Part shown: positions 1 through 6,486 of the stretch, piece by piece
How the letters are laid out: every line of letters begins with the position of its first letter
How positions within the stretch are numbered: position 1 is the first letter of the stretch
Virus record (IMG/VR): IMGVR_UViG_3300009173_003877
Location: 1 to 23,634 of that record
DNA from: a virus
Direction: 5' to 3' (one strand)
DNA: 23,634 bases
Program-made: the position numbers and the translations under genes
The notes under the pieces: model-generated
The model's input: the letters and a program-made list of their open reading frames with translations, nothing else
Databases searched by the model: none
What the model was told of the DNA's origin: nothing

Positions 1-1
1 A

Positions 2-532
2 CCAAGAAGTAAGTCGCTAGCAAATGCTGCTAAACGCCAGTTCGCTAAGGATTATCCTGACGTGCAAGTTGGTATCGACGGAAGAGAAGGCTGGTTAACT
101 GTTAATGGTAAAAAAGCCGTTAATATGTCTCAGGCTTCCGGCTCCCCACTTTCTATGGACGATATTATTGATCAAATGAAGCAAGCGTACCTAGGTCATC
201 CTATGTCACCCCAAGAAGTACCAGAAGCTAGTCCAGGATCTCGACCCGGGGAACATAAGCTAGATTTTGGTAAAGATATCGGAACATACAATTATCGCAG
301 CGAGGGTGCCAACATGAAAATCACAAAAAGACAACTTAGAAGAATCATCAAGGAAGTTGTTAACGAAGCTAAAAAACCACCCACTGATGAAACTATCAAA
401 CCACATATGAGTCAGTATCAGACCTCGGATGATCCTTACGAGGTAGCAGAAGAAATCGGCAAAGAATATGGTTGGAATCAAAAGCAAATAGAAACTGCTG
501 AAAGTCTTATCAGAAAGAGGTATATTAGATAA
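2..532 (+). CDS. Leader-family ORF, 5' partial, with internal leader
   Basis: The frame is open to the left edge, so the true start lies outside the window. The first ~104 codons encode an unrecognised segment (contains GREGWLTVNGKKAVNMSQ). It then runs without a stop into a full leader, MKITKRQLRRIIKEVVNEA, whose ATG is at 314. GAGGG at 302-306, 7 nt upstream of that ATG, looks like a ribosome-binding site, so a separate 72-aa protein may start at 314, either instead of or in addition to the read-through product. The part after the leader (KPPTDETIKPHMSQ, then a predicted helix around EEIGKEYGWNQKQIETAE) has no recognisable domain. The upstream part is probably the C-terminal end of another leader gene, fused by loss of a stop; that is inference. 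The stop overlaps the next start (TAATG). Confidence 0.7.
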   Translation, partial: PRSKSLANAAKRQFAKDYPDVQVGIDGREGWLTVNGKKAVNMSQASGSPLSMDDIIDQMKQAYLGHPMSPQEVPEASPGSRPGEHKLDFGKDIGTYNYRSEGANMKITKRQLRRIIKEVVNEAKKPPTDETIKPHMSQYQTSDDPYEVAEEIGKEYGWNQKQIETAESLIRKRYIR

Positions 533-768
533 TGAAAATCACAAAACGACAGCTTAGAAGAATTATCAAAGAAGAGAAGCAAAAGCTCTTGCATGAAGGT
601 CAGGTCCAAGAGGAAACCCTGTTCGACGCCCTTGAACAGTACGTCATGGTACTTGACGAAGAAATGGGTTATGATGTCCCTCGAGATCAGCTCAAAGCTG
701 AAGTCTTGAAATTTGTTGATCAATATTTTAAGCAGACGGAAGAGCCGCCAGGAGGATGGGACCAATGA
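532..768 (+). CDS. Leader-family small protein (78 aa)
   Basis: ATG at 532 overlaps the previous stop (TAATG), so translation is probably coupled. Residues 1-15 are the leader MKITKRQLRRIIKEE, continued by KQKLLHEG, which contains an L-x-E step followed by a small residue. The remainder is acidic and helical (ALEQYVMVLDEEMGYDV...), with no Cys and no known motif. Function unknown. Membership of the family rests on the leader alone. Confidence 0.8.
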   Translation: MKITKRQLRRIIKEEKQKLLHEGQVQEETLFDALEQYVMVLDEEMGYDVPRDQLKAEVLKFVDQYFKQTEEPPGGWDQ

Positions 769-1034
769 AAATCACAAAGAGACAACTGAGAAGAATCATA
801 AAAGAAGAGAAGCAAAAACTGCTTAACGAAGCAATGCCTGGACCGTCTTACGGCCAATCACGGCCAAGTAAAGATTTCAATGAGCAAATCCCTCGAGATG
901 ATCGTGCATTCTTAAAGGCAATGAAAACCATCATGGATCAGCTGATGATTTTGGAGCCGAAAGCAAGAATCCAAAACGCTGAGACTCTTATTATGAACTT
1001 GGAAACTGTCATTGATCAAGCGAAGCAAGGATAG
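765..1034 (+). CDS. Leader-family small protein (89 aa)
   Basis: I chose ATG 765 rather than the upstream in-frame ATG at 756, because GGAGG at 751-755 is correctly spaced for 765 and the leader starts exactly there. The start overlaps the previous stop (ATGA). The leader runs MKITKRQLRRIIKEEKQKLLNEA. L-N-E-A is the best match in the window to the T4-type prohead-protease consensus (L/I)-x-E before a small residue. The rest has a Pro/Ser-rich linker and then a two-helix C-terminus (FLKAMKTIMDQLM ... ETLIMNLETVIDQA). Product function is unknown. Confidence 0.8.
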   Translation: MKITKRQLRRIIKEEKQKLLNEAMPGPSYGQSRPSKDFNEQIPRDDRAFLKAMKTIMDQLMILEPKARIQNAETLIMNLETVIDQAKQG

Positions 1035-1038
1035 AAAA

Positions 1039-1629
1039 GTGAAGATTACTAAAAGGCAGTTAAGAAGAATCATTAGAGAAATGCACCCTCGTGCCGGTGT
1101 GGATGATGCTATATTCAATTATGAAGAATGGGCACGCGAAAGAGGTTCACCTCCGGGCGCTAGCTCAGTTATTGCTAGCTACTTCGTTTCCAAAGGTAGC
1201 TTTTCAGCGCCCGATATGCGAATGTTGGGTGATCACTACGGCATATCAGTGGAGGATATCCAAAGAGAAGTTAGCACGCAACGAAAAGAAATATCTGCCG
1301 GCGGTTTATCCCAAGAAGTCCCCGAATTAACAGGCGGTCGTCGATCATCTTGGCAGGTTAGAAAAGAAAAAGAATTAGGAGAATCAGTGAAAATTACAAA
1401 AAGACAACTAAGAAGAATCATTAAAGAAGAGAAAGCTAGGTTACTTAATGAGCAAGGTCCTCCTTCTATGGATGCTAAAACTGCCGATGCTGCCCAGCTC
1501 CTGCAAACTGCTTATTACAACCTAGATGATTTAGTTGGTGGTTCGACTGATGATGGTGTAGTTGATGATGTCCTTATGAATATGGAACTGATAAAGAACG
1601 CACTTCACATACTTGGAGTTGTCCTCTAA
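1039..1629 (+). CDS. Leader-family protein with two leaders (fusion ORF)
   Basis: The start is taken as GTG 1039 because the leader (VKITKRQLRRIIREMHPRAG) begins there and AAGG lies about 8 nt upstream. The first half continues as an unknown domain with a segment YGISVEDIQREV that looks helical. A second full leader (VKITKRQLRRIIKEEKARLLNE) begins in frame at GTG 1387, preceded by AGGAG with ideal spacing, and is followed by an acidic two-helix tail ending ALHILGVVL. The ORF may yield a 196-aa fusion, a 80-aa protein from 1387, or both. MHPRAGVDDA after the first leader recurs almost unchanged in the gene at 6486. No known fold recognised. Confidence 0.75.
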   Translation: MKITKRQLRRIIREMHPRAGVDDAIFNYEEWARERGSPPGASSVIASYFVSKGSFSAPDMRMLGDHYGISVEDIQREVSTQRKEISAGGLSQEVPELTGGRRSSWQVRKEKELGESVKITKRQLRRIIKEEKARLLNEQGPPSMDAKTADAAQLLQTAYYNLDDLVGGSTDDGVVDDVLMNMELIKNALHILGVVL

Positions 1630-1970
1630 TGAAAATCACAAAAAGACAACTAAGAAGAATCATCAAAGAAGAAAAGACCAAAGTGCTCCAAGAGTATGGT
1701 GCTATGTCCATGGAGTCTTTAAACCCAACGATCGCCTTCGCTCAGGCTTGGGCTGGCTTAGGAGACGCGATCCAGGCGCAGATGATAGATCTTGTTAATG
1801 CCCATGTAGAAGGTCGCTTGGAAGACGCTATATACGAAATCAATCCCAATGCTTTTGAACGCGCTCAAGAAAGGCTTACTATACCCTTAAGAATGATGGA
1901 CGGCGAAGACGCAGATGAGCTGCAAGACATGATAGAACAAGTCTCACAAGCAATAAAGGGCATGGAATGA
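1629..1970 (+). CDS. Leader-family small protein (113 aa)
   Basis: ATG 1629 overlaps the preceding TAA (TAATG). The leader MKITKRQLRRIIKEEKTKVLQEY has an L-Q-E step. The rest is Ala- and acid-rich and helical (FAQAWAGLGDAIQAQMIDLVNAH is one predicted helix within residues 33-57), ending DMIEQVSQAIKGME. No catalytic motif or membrane segment. The first 35 bases of the gene are identical to those at 5811, one of the closest leader pairs at DNA level. Function unknown. Confidence 0.8.
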   Translation: MKITKRQLRRIIKEEKTKVLQEYGAMSMESLNPTIAFAQAWAGLGDAIQAQMIDLVNAHVEGRLEDAIYEINPNAFERAQERLTIPLRMMDGEDADELQDMIEQVSQAIKGME

Positions 1971-2296
1971 AAATCACAAAAAGACAACTAAGAAGAATTA
2001 TTCGCGAAGCAATTGATAATGCCGGCAACGAGATCCCGGATCCTACAAAACGTCAGAGCTGGAAAGACCGCATGAATTCCATGGGCTATACTGATGGACT
2101 AGAAGGGAAAATGCCTGTATCTATGAGTAGCTTAGAAGATCCAGATTATATGGCGGGAAAAAAAGCTGGAGAAAGAGATAGTATGAATGATCCGCATGCA
2201 GATCACAGTTTCATCGAACGCGAAGAGGTATACGAAGGCACATCGCCAGACAATATGCCTGCTTCCTGGAAACAGATTTTAAAAGGAGTACTCTAA
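1967..2296 (+). CDS. Leader-family small protein (109 aa)
   Basis: ATGA overlap with the preceding gene. The leader MKITKRQLRRIIREAIDNAG is followed by a polar, Asp/Gly/Pro-rich segment (DGLEGKMPVSMSS, GKKAGERDSMNDPHADHS) that is less helical than in the sister genes and may be partly disordered. The E-A step after IIR (IIREA) is a possible processing site if the leader is a propeptide. Function unknown. Confidence 0.78.
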   Translation: MKITKRQLRRIIREAIDNAGNEIPDPTKRQSWKDRMNSMGYTDGLEGKMPVSMSSLEDPDYMAGKKAGERDSMNDPHADHSFIEREEVYEGTSPDNMPASWKQILKGVL

Positions 2297-2853
2297 TTAA
2301 AATTACAAAAAGACAACTAAGAAGAATTGTTAGGGAAGAAGCAGCTAAATCAACTAAAGAGTATGATGACGACTCTGCTTTAGTCGGAGACCAAGATAAG
2401 CTTCATGATAAGTTACAAAAAGCAATTATTGATAAAACAGTTACTGATCGCAAAAAAAAGAAAAACGAATCTACGAAAAGAATTACAAAGAGACGGTTAA
2501 GAAAGGTCATTAGAGAAGCTTGTGGCCTCGCTATGGGTGTTCCGGAAGCTTCTTTAGATTTTACACCTGCAATTGAAGAACCGTCAACAGACGTACCAGT
2601 CCCAGAAGATTACGATGCTGTTAGGGATCTCTTAGATGATAATTCTCAGCTTGTTGATCTGGCATTATCTTTTGTCATGATCAAAGCAGGGACTCATTGC
2701 GAGAAATCATCCGCACAAGCAATCATCGATCACTTGCAAGACAAGATTGGTAGTGATGTACAAGAAGAACCGGTTGAATGGGAAACCGGCCATGGAGCTG
2801 GAGATGAAGTATTTGGAATTAGCCTAGAAGCTAGAAAGAAGAGATTAAGATGA
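2296..2853 (+). CDS. Tandem-leader protein with ATT start (185 aa)
   Basis: The conserved leader begins at an ATT codon (2296-2298) exactly where its sisters have ATG, and this ATT overlaps the previous stop (TAATT in place of TAATG). There is no ATG, GTG or TTG in frame until ATG 2533, which lies downstream of both leader copies. Residues 1-16 read (I/M)KITKRQLRRIVREEA. After a Lys/Asp-rich linker a second, more divergent copy (KRITKRRLRKVIREA) occurs from codon 60; the codon before it is ACG (2473). The rest (DFTPAIEEPSTDVPVPEDYDA..., then a helix DLLDDNSQLVDLALSFVM) is acidic and unrecognised. If only ATG 2533 were used the product would be 106 aa without leader, which seems less likely given the conservation. 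Confidence 0.65.
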   Translation: MKITKRQLRRIVREEAAKSTKEYDDDSALVGDQDKLHDKLQKAIIDKTVTDRKKKKNESTKRITKRRLRKVIREACGLAMGVPEASLDFTPAIEEPSTDVPVPEDYDAVRDLLDDNSQLVDLALSFVMIKAGTHCEKSSAQAIIDHLQDKIGSDVQEEPVEWETGHGAGDEVFGISLEARKKRLR

Positions 2854-3215
2854 AAATCACAAAACAACAGCTAAGAAGAATTATCAAAGAAGAGAAGCGT
2901 AGACTCCTAAGAGAGCAAGAGGAACAGGTTGCTGCTGTAAATGGGGATGATCATCATTGGCCTCGAATTGACTGGTCCAATATCGGTGAGTTGGTTGATA
3001 AGTGGACAAAGATGGAAGAGGATGCTTGGGACACAGGAGATACCTCTATGAATCCAGATGATGTCTCTAATGTAGAAGCAAAGAGACACTGGGGCGACCA
3101 AGTTGAAGGCGCAGCTATGGACATGGAAGCTGAGTTAACTCTCCGAGTTCGGAGAGCTGCGCTTCAGACCATGAAAGAGTTTACTGATAAACTTATTAAC
3201 GGTGAGTATTCGTAA
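2850..3215 (+). CDS. Leader-family small protein (121 aa)
   Basis: ATGA overlap with the previous gene. The leader MKITKQQLRRIIKEEKRRLLRE carries Q instead of R at position 6 and an L-R-E step at residues 20-22. What follows is acidic, Trp-rich for its size (HHWPRIDWSNIGELVDKWTKMEEDAW) and ends in a long helix (DMEAELTLRVRRAALQTMKE). No known domain recognised. Confidence 0.78.
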   Translation: MKITKQQLRRIIKEEKRRLLREQEEQVAAVNGDDHHWPRIDWSNIGELVDKWTKMEEDAWDTGDTSMNPDDVSNVEAKRHWGDQVEGAAMDMEAELTLRVRRAALQTMKEFTDKLINGEYS

Positions 3216-3490
3216 TGAAAATTACAAAAAGGCAACTAAGAAGAATCATCAAGGAAGAGAGAGCTAGGCTTTTAAAAGAATCTGAAATTATTCAAGATCT
3301 TGATCCAAATGAAGTCTTGCGAATAGTTGAATCTTTACTTAACGAAGTTAGAGCTGTTGATAACGACCTGACTCGTGCAAATAGAGAAAGAGGACCGAGT
3401 ACGACCGCGCTCGTTATTCGTGCTCAAGATGCAAATAAAGGCGTATTAGATAAACTACAAAGATTACGTGCTATGATGTTAGGAATGTAA
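3215..3490 (+). CDS. Leader-family small protein (91 aa)
   Basis: TAATG coupling to the previous gene. The leader MKITKRQLRRIIKEERARLLKES has an L-K-E-S step; the extension ERARLL also occurs in the gene at 6175. The rest is an almost wholly helical segment (DPNEVLRIVESLLNEVRAVD ... GVLDKLQRLRAMMLGM) that could form a two-helix hairpin. Function unknown. Confidence 0.8.
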   Translation: MKITKRQLRRIIKEERARLLKESEIIQDLDPNEVLRIVESLLNEVRAVDNDLTRANRERGPSTTALVIRAQDANKGVLDKLQRLRAMMLGM

Positions 3491-3494
3491 AGTA

Positions 3495-3656
3495 TTGAAA
3501 GATGAAGATGTAATTTTGCTTAAGCTTGGTCTTCGTTTCGGTCCAGGTGAGATCGATAAGATCATCGATGATGCGATTGCTAGAAAGCGTAGACATCCTT
3601 TAGAAAATTACCATCTGCTAGTTAAAGAGTTGAAGAGGTTAAAAAAAAGAGGTTAA
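3495..3656 (+). CDS. Small leaderless protein (53 aa), TTG start
   Basis: The gap between two leader genes holds an open frame starting at TTG 3495 (reads LKDEDVILLKLGLRFGPGE) and ending GGT TAA at 3656. AGGA at 3481-3484 gives a ribosome-binding site about 10 nt upstream. The product has a hydrophobic N-terminal stretch, a GPGEIDKIIDDAIARKRR segment and a very basic C-terminus (LKRLKKRG). It lacks the leader found in all its neighbours. There is no ATG start and no known family; the evidence is frame openness, fit to the gap and sensible composition. Confidence 0.5.
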   Translation: MKDEDVILLKLGLRFGPGEIDKIIDDAIARKRRHPLENYHLLVKELKRLKKRG

Positions 3657-3662
3657 ACAAAA

Positions 3663-3902
3663 ATGAAGATGACGAAACGCCAATTGAGAAAAATTATCGT
3701 AGAAGCTTTAGCGTTAGACCTCGAAGTCGGTGATGTTATCTTGACTGGTCGCTTTAAAAATAAGCGAACAGTAGTTAAAAAAATTGGGACTGACGATATG
3801 GGTCAACCAACAATAAATGGGATGAAGGTTCTTAGCTTTAGGATAGAGAAACTTATGCCAAGATCGAAATGGAGCAAGAAATCTTTGGAAGAAGAAAAAT
3901 GA
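3663..3902 (+). CDS. Leader-family small protein with SH3/KOW-like body
   Basis: 79 aa. The leader is divergent (MKMTKRQLRKIIVEA) and short, with an I-V-E-A step. The body reads GDVILTGRFKNKRTVVKKIG, then QPTINGMKVLSFRIEKLMP, an alternating beta-strand pattern like a small SH3- or KOW-type barrel; this is a fold impression, not an identified family. It is the clearest beta-rich body in the leader array, where most others are helical. Confidence 0.75.
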   Translation: MKMTKRQLRKIIVEALALDLEVGDVILTGRFKNKRTVVKKIGTDDMGQPTINGMKVLSFRIEKLMPRSKWSKKSLEEEK

Positions 3903-4159
3903 AAATTACAAAACGCCAGTTGAGAAGAATTATTCAAGAAGAAGTAGGCCGCTTAAGCGAGACGCCTAATTGGAAACCGTTGAGTGGTGAGCATGCTAAG
4001 CAGTTGGGTGAACCAAAAGTTAGCGCAATTCATATGTCGGGCCGTAACAATGATGTAATGAGCCAGCTACATGCTGCTATTGATGCTTTAATTAATACTA
4101 TGGGAAATGAAGAAGCTCATCAAGAACTTATTGGTATTGTAGAAGATTGGGAAGGCTAG
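3899..4159 (+). CDS. Leader-family small protein (86 aa)
   Basis: ATG 3899 is preferred over the upstream in-frame start at 3869 because the leader begins here and the start overlaps the previous stop (ATGA). The leader MKITKRQLRRIIQEEVGRLSET includes an L-S-E-T step. The C-terminal part is a short helical pair (VMSQLHAAIDALINTMG ... HQELIGIVEDWEG), similar in layout to the tails of the genes at 765, 1387 and 5203. Function unknown. Confidence 0.78.
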   Translation: MKITKRQLRRIIQEEVGRLSETPNWKPLSGEHAKQLGEPKVSAIHMSGRNNDVMSQLHAAIDALINTMGNEEAHQELIGIVEDWEG

Positions 4160-4172
4160 GAGGCCTATTAAA

Positions 4173-5201
4173 ATGAAAATCACAAAACGACAGTTACAAC
4201 AGATAATAAAAGAAGAAGCTATGCAGGTTCATGAAATGAAACTATTTAATGAATCGGTAAGAGAAGCTTATAGCGAACAACTTTTGCTTAATTATCCCAA
4301 TGTTCTTTTAGAACATGGATATATTTCTAGAGCAACATATCATAGAGCTAAGAGAATGAAAACACTTAATGAATCTGGATTAGCTAATCTAGATATACAA
4401 GAGGGCTTTTTCGATGATGTTAAAGCGATGGCAAAGAAAGCCGGTGACGTAGCTATAGCAAAAGGCAAAGAGGCCGGCGGCGCAGCTATGGCAAAAGGTA
4501 AAGAGCTTGGAAAGGCCGGGATGGCAAAAGCTAAAGAACTCGGGGATACAGAGATTGACGTTAAAGGGGCACGTAAACGAATGAGCAGAGTCGGTGGCGA
4601 AGCTGGTGAATTAGCTGCCGGTGCCGGTGAGGCTATGTTAAACTTCATGGGTCCTATGGCTAAAAAGCTTGGAGATAAAGCAACAAAGTTTGCAGCAAAG
4701 AAACTTAAACAAATTGATAAGAATGGGCCAAAAGTGATGGCCTCAATTAGTAAGCACATTGGAAGCGCCGTCGATGCTACATTGTCTAAGTCAAAGAAAG
4801 CAGCAGGGTCAGGTATTAAGGGACTAGCGGATCTAATCACCAAAGCAAAAGAAGGCTTGACATTTGAGCAAATGGCGAAAAAAGAGCCCATAGCATTTAT
4901 GGCCACATATAAAGCTTTAGAGCAAAAAGTTGTGGGCATGAAGATAAAGGGTGTTAATACACCCAAATCTGCTGAAGCTACACTAGGAATTTTTCAATCG
5001 CCTGATGGCCAAAAGGCGCTAGCTGCCGCGGCTAAGAAGTCAAGCATGTCAGCACCTGAGCTAGAGACAATTCTAGGATTATATGTATTTCAAGCACGCT
5101 ATGTGCCAATCGCAACTAAGGCCGCTGCGCAAGTACAAGAAGCATTTATGTTTGAAAATAGAATTAAAAGATCTCTTAGAAAGAAGCTTAAAAGATTATA
5201 A
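4173..5201 (+). CDS. Large leader-family protein, Lys/Ala/Gly-rich (342 aa)
   Basis: This is the largest member of the leader array and has its own ribosome-binding site (AGGAGG at 4158-4163). The leader is MKITKRQLQQIIKEEAMQVHE; LFNE and LLEHG follow as further acid steps. Residues ~85-130 contain imperfect repeats of the type AKGKEAGGAAMAKGKELGKA, giving a very basic, low-complexity amphipathic region reminiscent of LEA-like or histone-tail segments. A second half (~residues 220-320) is more globular and Ala-rich. The C-terminus is strongly basic (NRIKRSLRKKLKRL). A DNA-packing or internal virion protein would fit the composition, but no family is recognised. Confidence 0.78.
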   Translation: MKITKRQLQQIIKEEAMQVHEMKLFNESVREAYSEQLLLNYPNVLLEHGYISRATYHRAKRMKTLNESGLANLDIQEGFFDDVKAMAKKAGDVAIAKGKEAGGAAMAKGKELGKAGMAKAKELGDTEIDVKGARKRMSRVGGEAGELAAGAGEAMLNFMGPMAKKLGDKATKFAAKKLKQIDKNGPKVMASISKHIGSAVDATLSKSKKAAGSGIKGLADLITKAKEGLTFEQMAKKEPIAFMATYKALEQKVVGMKIKGVNTPKSAEATLGIFQSPDGQKALAAAAKKSSMSAPELETILGLYVFQARYVPIATKAAAQVQEAFMFENRIKRSLRKKLKRL

Positions 5202-5202
5202 A

Positions 5203-5445
5203 ATGAAAATCACAAAACGACAGCTAAAAAGAATCATTAAAGAAGAGAAGAAGCGTATCCTTCGAGAATCCCCTAGATACATGGACTCTAGTCAAGAAAA
5301 GGCAGCGGTGAAGGCCGCCGCGGCGGAGACCGGCAATACTATTGATTCTTTACAAATGCTAATTGATCTTAACTACCACCGTTTTACAGAAGAAGAAAAT
5401 AATACGCTTGAACAAGCTATCGATATTCTAAACGATATATTATAA
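5203..5445 (+). CDS. Leader-family small protein (80 aa)
   Basis: ATG 5203 begins the leader MKITKRQLKRIIKEEKKRILRES; the in-frame start at 5083 lies inside the previous gene and is rejected. The leader ends in an L-R-E-S step. The body is Ala-rich and then a two-helix C-terminus (TIDSLQMLIDLNYHRF ... NNTLEQAIDILNDIL). Function unknown; the helical-hairpin tail resembles several sister genes. Confidence 0.8.
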   Translation: MKITKRQLKRIIKEEKKRILRESPRYMDSSQEKAAVKAAAAETGNTIDSLQMLIDLNYHRFTEEENNTLEQAIDILNDIL

Positions 5446-5456
5446 TAAGAGGTAAA

Positions 5457-5810
5457 ATGAAACTTACAGAAGTACAACTTAGAAAGATCATTAGAAAAGA
5501 GCTTTTAAGAGAGATGAGAATAAAACAACCCATCTCATTAGAGGAATTACAGTTCACTCCTTCCGAGCAACGAGGGGATATGGCTCTACCTGGAATTGGT
5601 GCTTATAAGGTCGTTCGTACGCTAGAAGAATTTGAAAATTGGAAAGCAGATTTCTTGAATCGGTACGGCCCGACGATGATTAGTTGGGATCACAATGGGT
5701 GGAATGTACAGAACGAAAAATTCAAAGCTGAGCAAAGTAATGAGAATAAACGATTTATAACCCATCACAGCGGAATGGAAAAAGCGCTTGGAAGAAAGTT
5801 GAGTTATTAA
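5457..5810 (+). CDS. Divergent leader-family protein (117 aa)
   Basis: An AGAGG ribosome-binding site lies upstream. The leader is the most diverged in the array (MKLTEVQLRKIIRKELLREM) but keeps the M-K-x-T spacing, the L8/I11/I12 hydrophobic face and an L-R-E step. The body is mixed alpha/beta and aromatic (GIGAYKVVRTLEEFENWKAD, then MISWDHNGWNVQNEKF) and looks globular. No match to a known family comes to mind. Confidence 0.75.
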   Translation: MKLTEVQLRKIIRKELLREMRIKQPISLEELQFTPSEQRGDMALPGIGAYKVVRTLEEFENWKADFLNRYGPTMISWDHNGWNVQNEKFKAEQSNENKRFITHHSGMEKALGRKLSY

Positions 5811-6173
5811 ATGAAAATCACAAAAAGACAACTAAGAAGAATTATTAGAGAAGAGAAGACGAAGATTCTGAACGAAGTAAGGGGCAACGCGAGTGAATAT
5901 GACGAGCATGTTGAGCTCCGTACCGAGAGAGAAGATGGATATCTAGACTGGATGCATGAACAGTTGGCTCCCAAAGCTAATGATATTTTAGCTATGCTAT
6001 TAAATAGAAAGCATGCTCCATATAATAGTGAAGAAATGGCAGAGATAATAAATGATGGATCTTGGATTGACGCAGTCAATTTAGGTGAATCGCTATTAGA
6101 AGCGTTTGAGATAGATTTCGAAAAGCAAGAAAAAATATACACTGGCGAGATCGCCCCGGACGAAGAGTGGTAA
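5811..6173 (+). CDS. Leader-family small protein (120 aa)
   Basis: The start directly follows the previous stop. The leader is MKITKRQLRRIIREEKTKILNEV, with an L-N-E step. The body is markedly acidic and helical (EYDEHVELRTEREDGYLDWM; NLGESLLEAFEIDFEKQEK; ends APDEEW). The strong contrast between basic leader and acidic body recalls prohead core proteins of T4-like phages, but no homology is claimed. Confidence 0.8.
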   Translation: MKITKRQLRRIIREEKTKILNEVRGNASEYDEHVELRTEREDGYLDWMHEQLAPKANDILAMLLNRKHAPYNSEEMAEIINDGSWIDAVNLGESLLEAFEIDFEKQEKIYTGEIAPDEEW

Positions 6174-6174
6174 A

Positions 6175-6486
6175 ATGAAAATCACAAAGCGACAACTTCG
6201 AAGAATCATCAAGGAAGAGAGAGCTAGACTATTAGCTGAACAACCTCGTCGGCCGATGCCAAAAGGCATGGCGATCGAACGTGATGCATTGATCGTAGCA
6301 GATAAGCTCGAAGGCGCCTTCTTTGATGCCCTTGAAGAATTGGGTGCAGATGCACAAACTGCGGATGATATTGAATACTTCCTTAAGTCAACTGCTGTAC
6401 TAGATACTTCATTCGCAAATGCATTAGAAAACTATAATAAAAAATTAGACATGATGGGTGGAAACCCTAAGCCAAGGAATGTATAA
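6175..6486 (+). CDS. Leader-family small protein (103 aa)
   Basis: The leader MKITKRQLRRIIKEERARLLAEQ has an L-A-E step and shares ERARLL with the gene at 3215. The body begins basic and Pro-rich (PRRPMPKG) and then becomes acidic and helical (GAFFDALEELGADAQTADDI). TAATG coupling to the next gene. Function unknown. Confidence 0.8.
   Translation: MKITKRQLRRIIKEERARLLAEQPRRPMPKGMAIERDALIVADKLEGAFFDALEELGADAQTADDIEYFLKSTAVLDTSFANALENYNKKLDMMGGNPKPRNV

Noticed and set aside
4340-4966. 208-aa minus-strand ORF opposite the 342-aa leader gene
   Set aside because: It mirrors the Lys/Ala/Gly repeats of the plus-strand gene; composition (Ala/Ser/Pro/Phe) is a shadow of codons AAA/GCA/GGC, and the plus strand has a ribosome-binding site and leader.
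478-6142. Recurring minus-strand ORFs with hydrophobic segments such as ILLSCLFVIF opposite the array
   Set aside because: They are the antisense translation of the repeated leader (IKEE...KITKRQ read backwards) and recur wherever the leader occurs; no ribosome-binding sites or coherent products.
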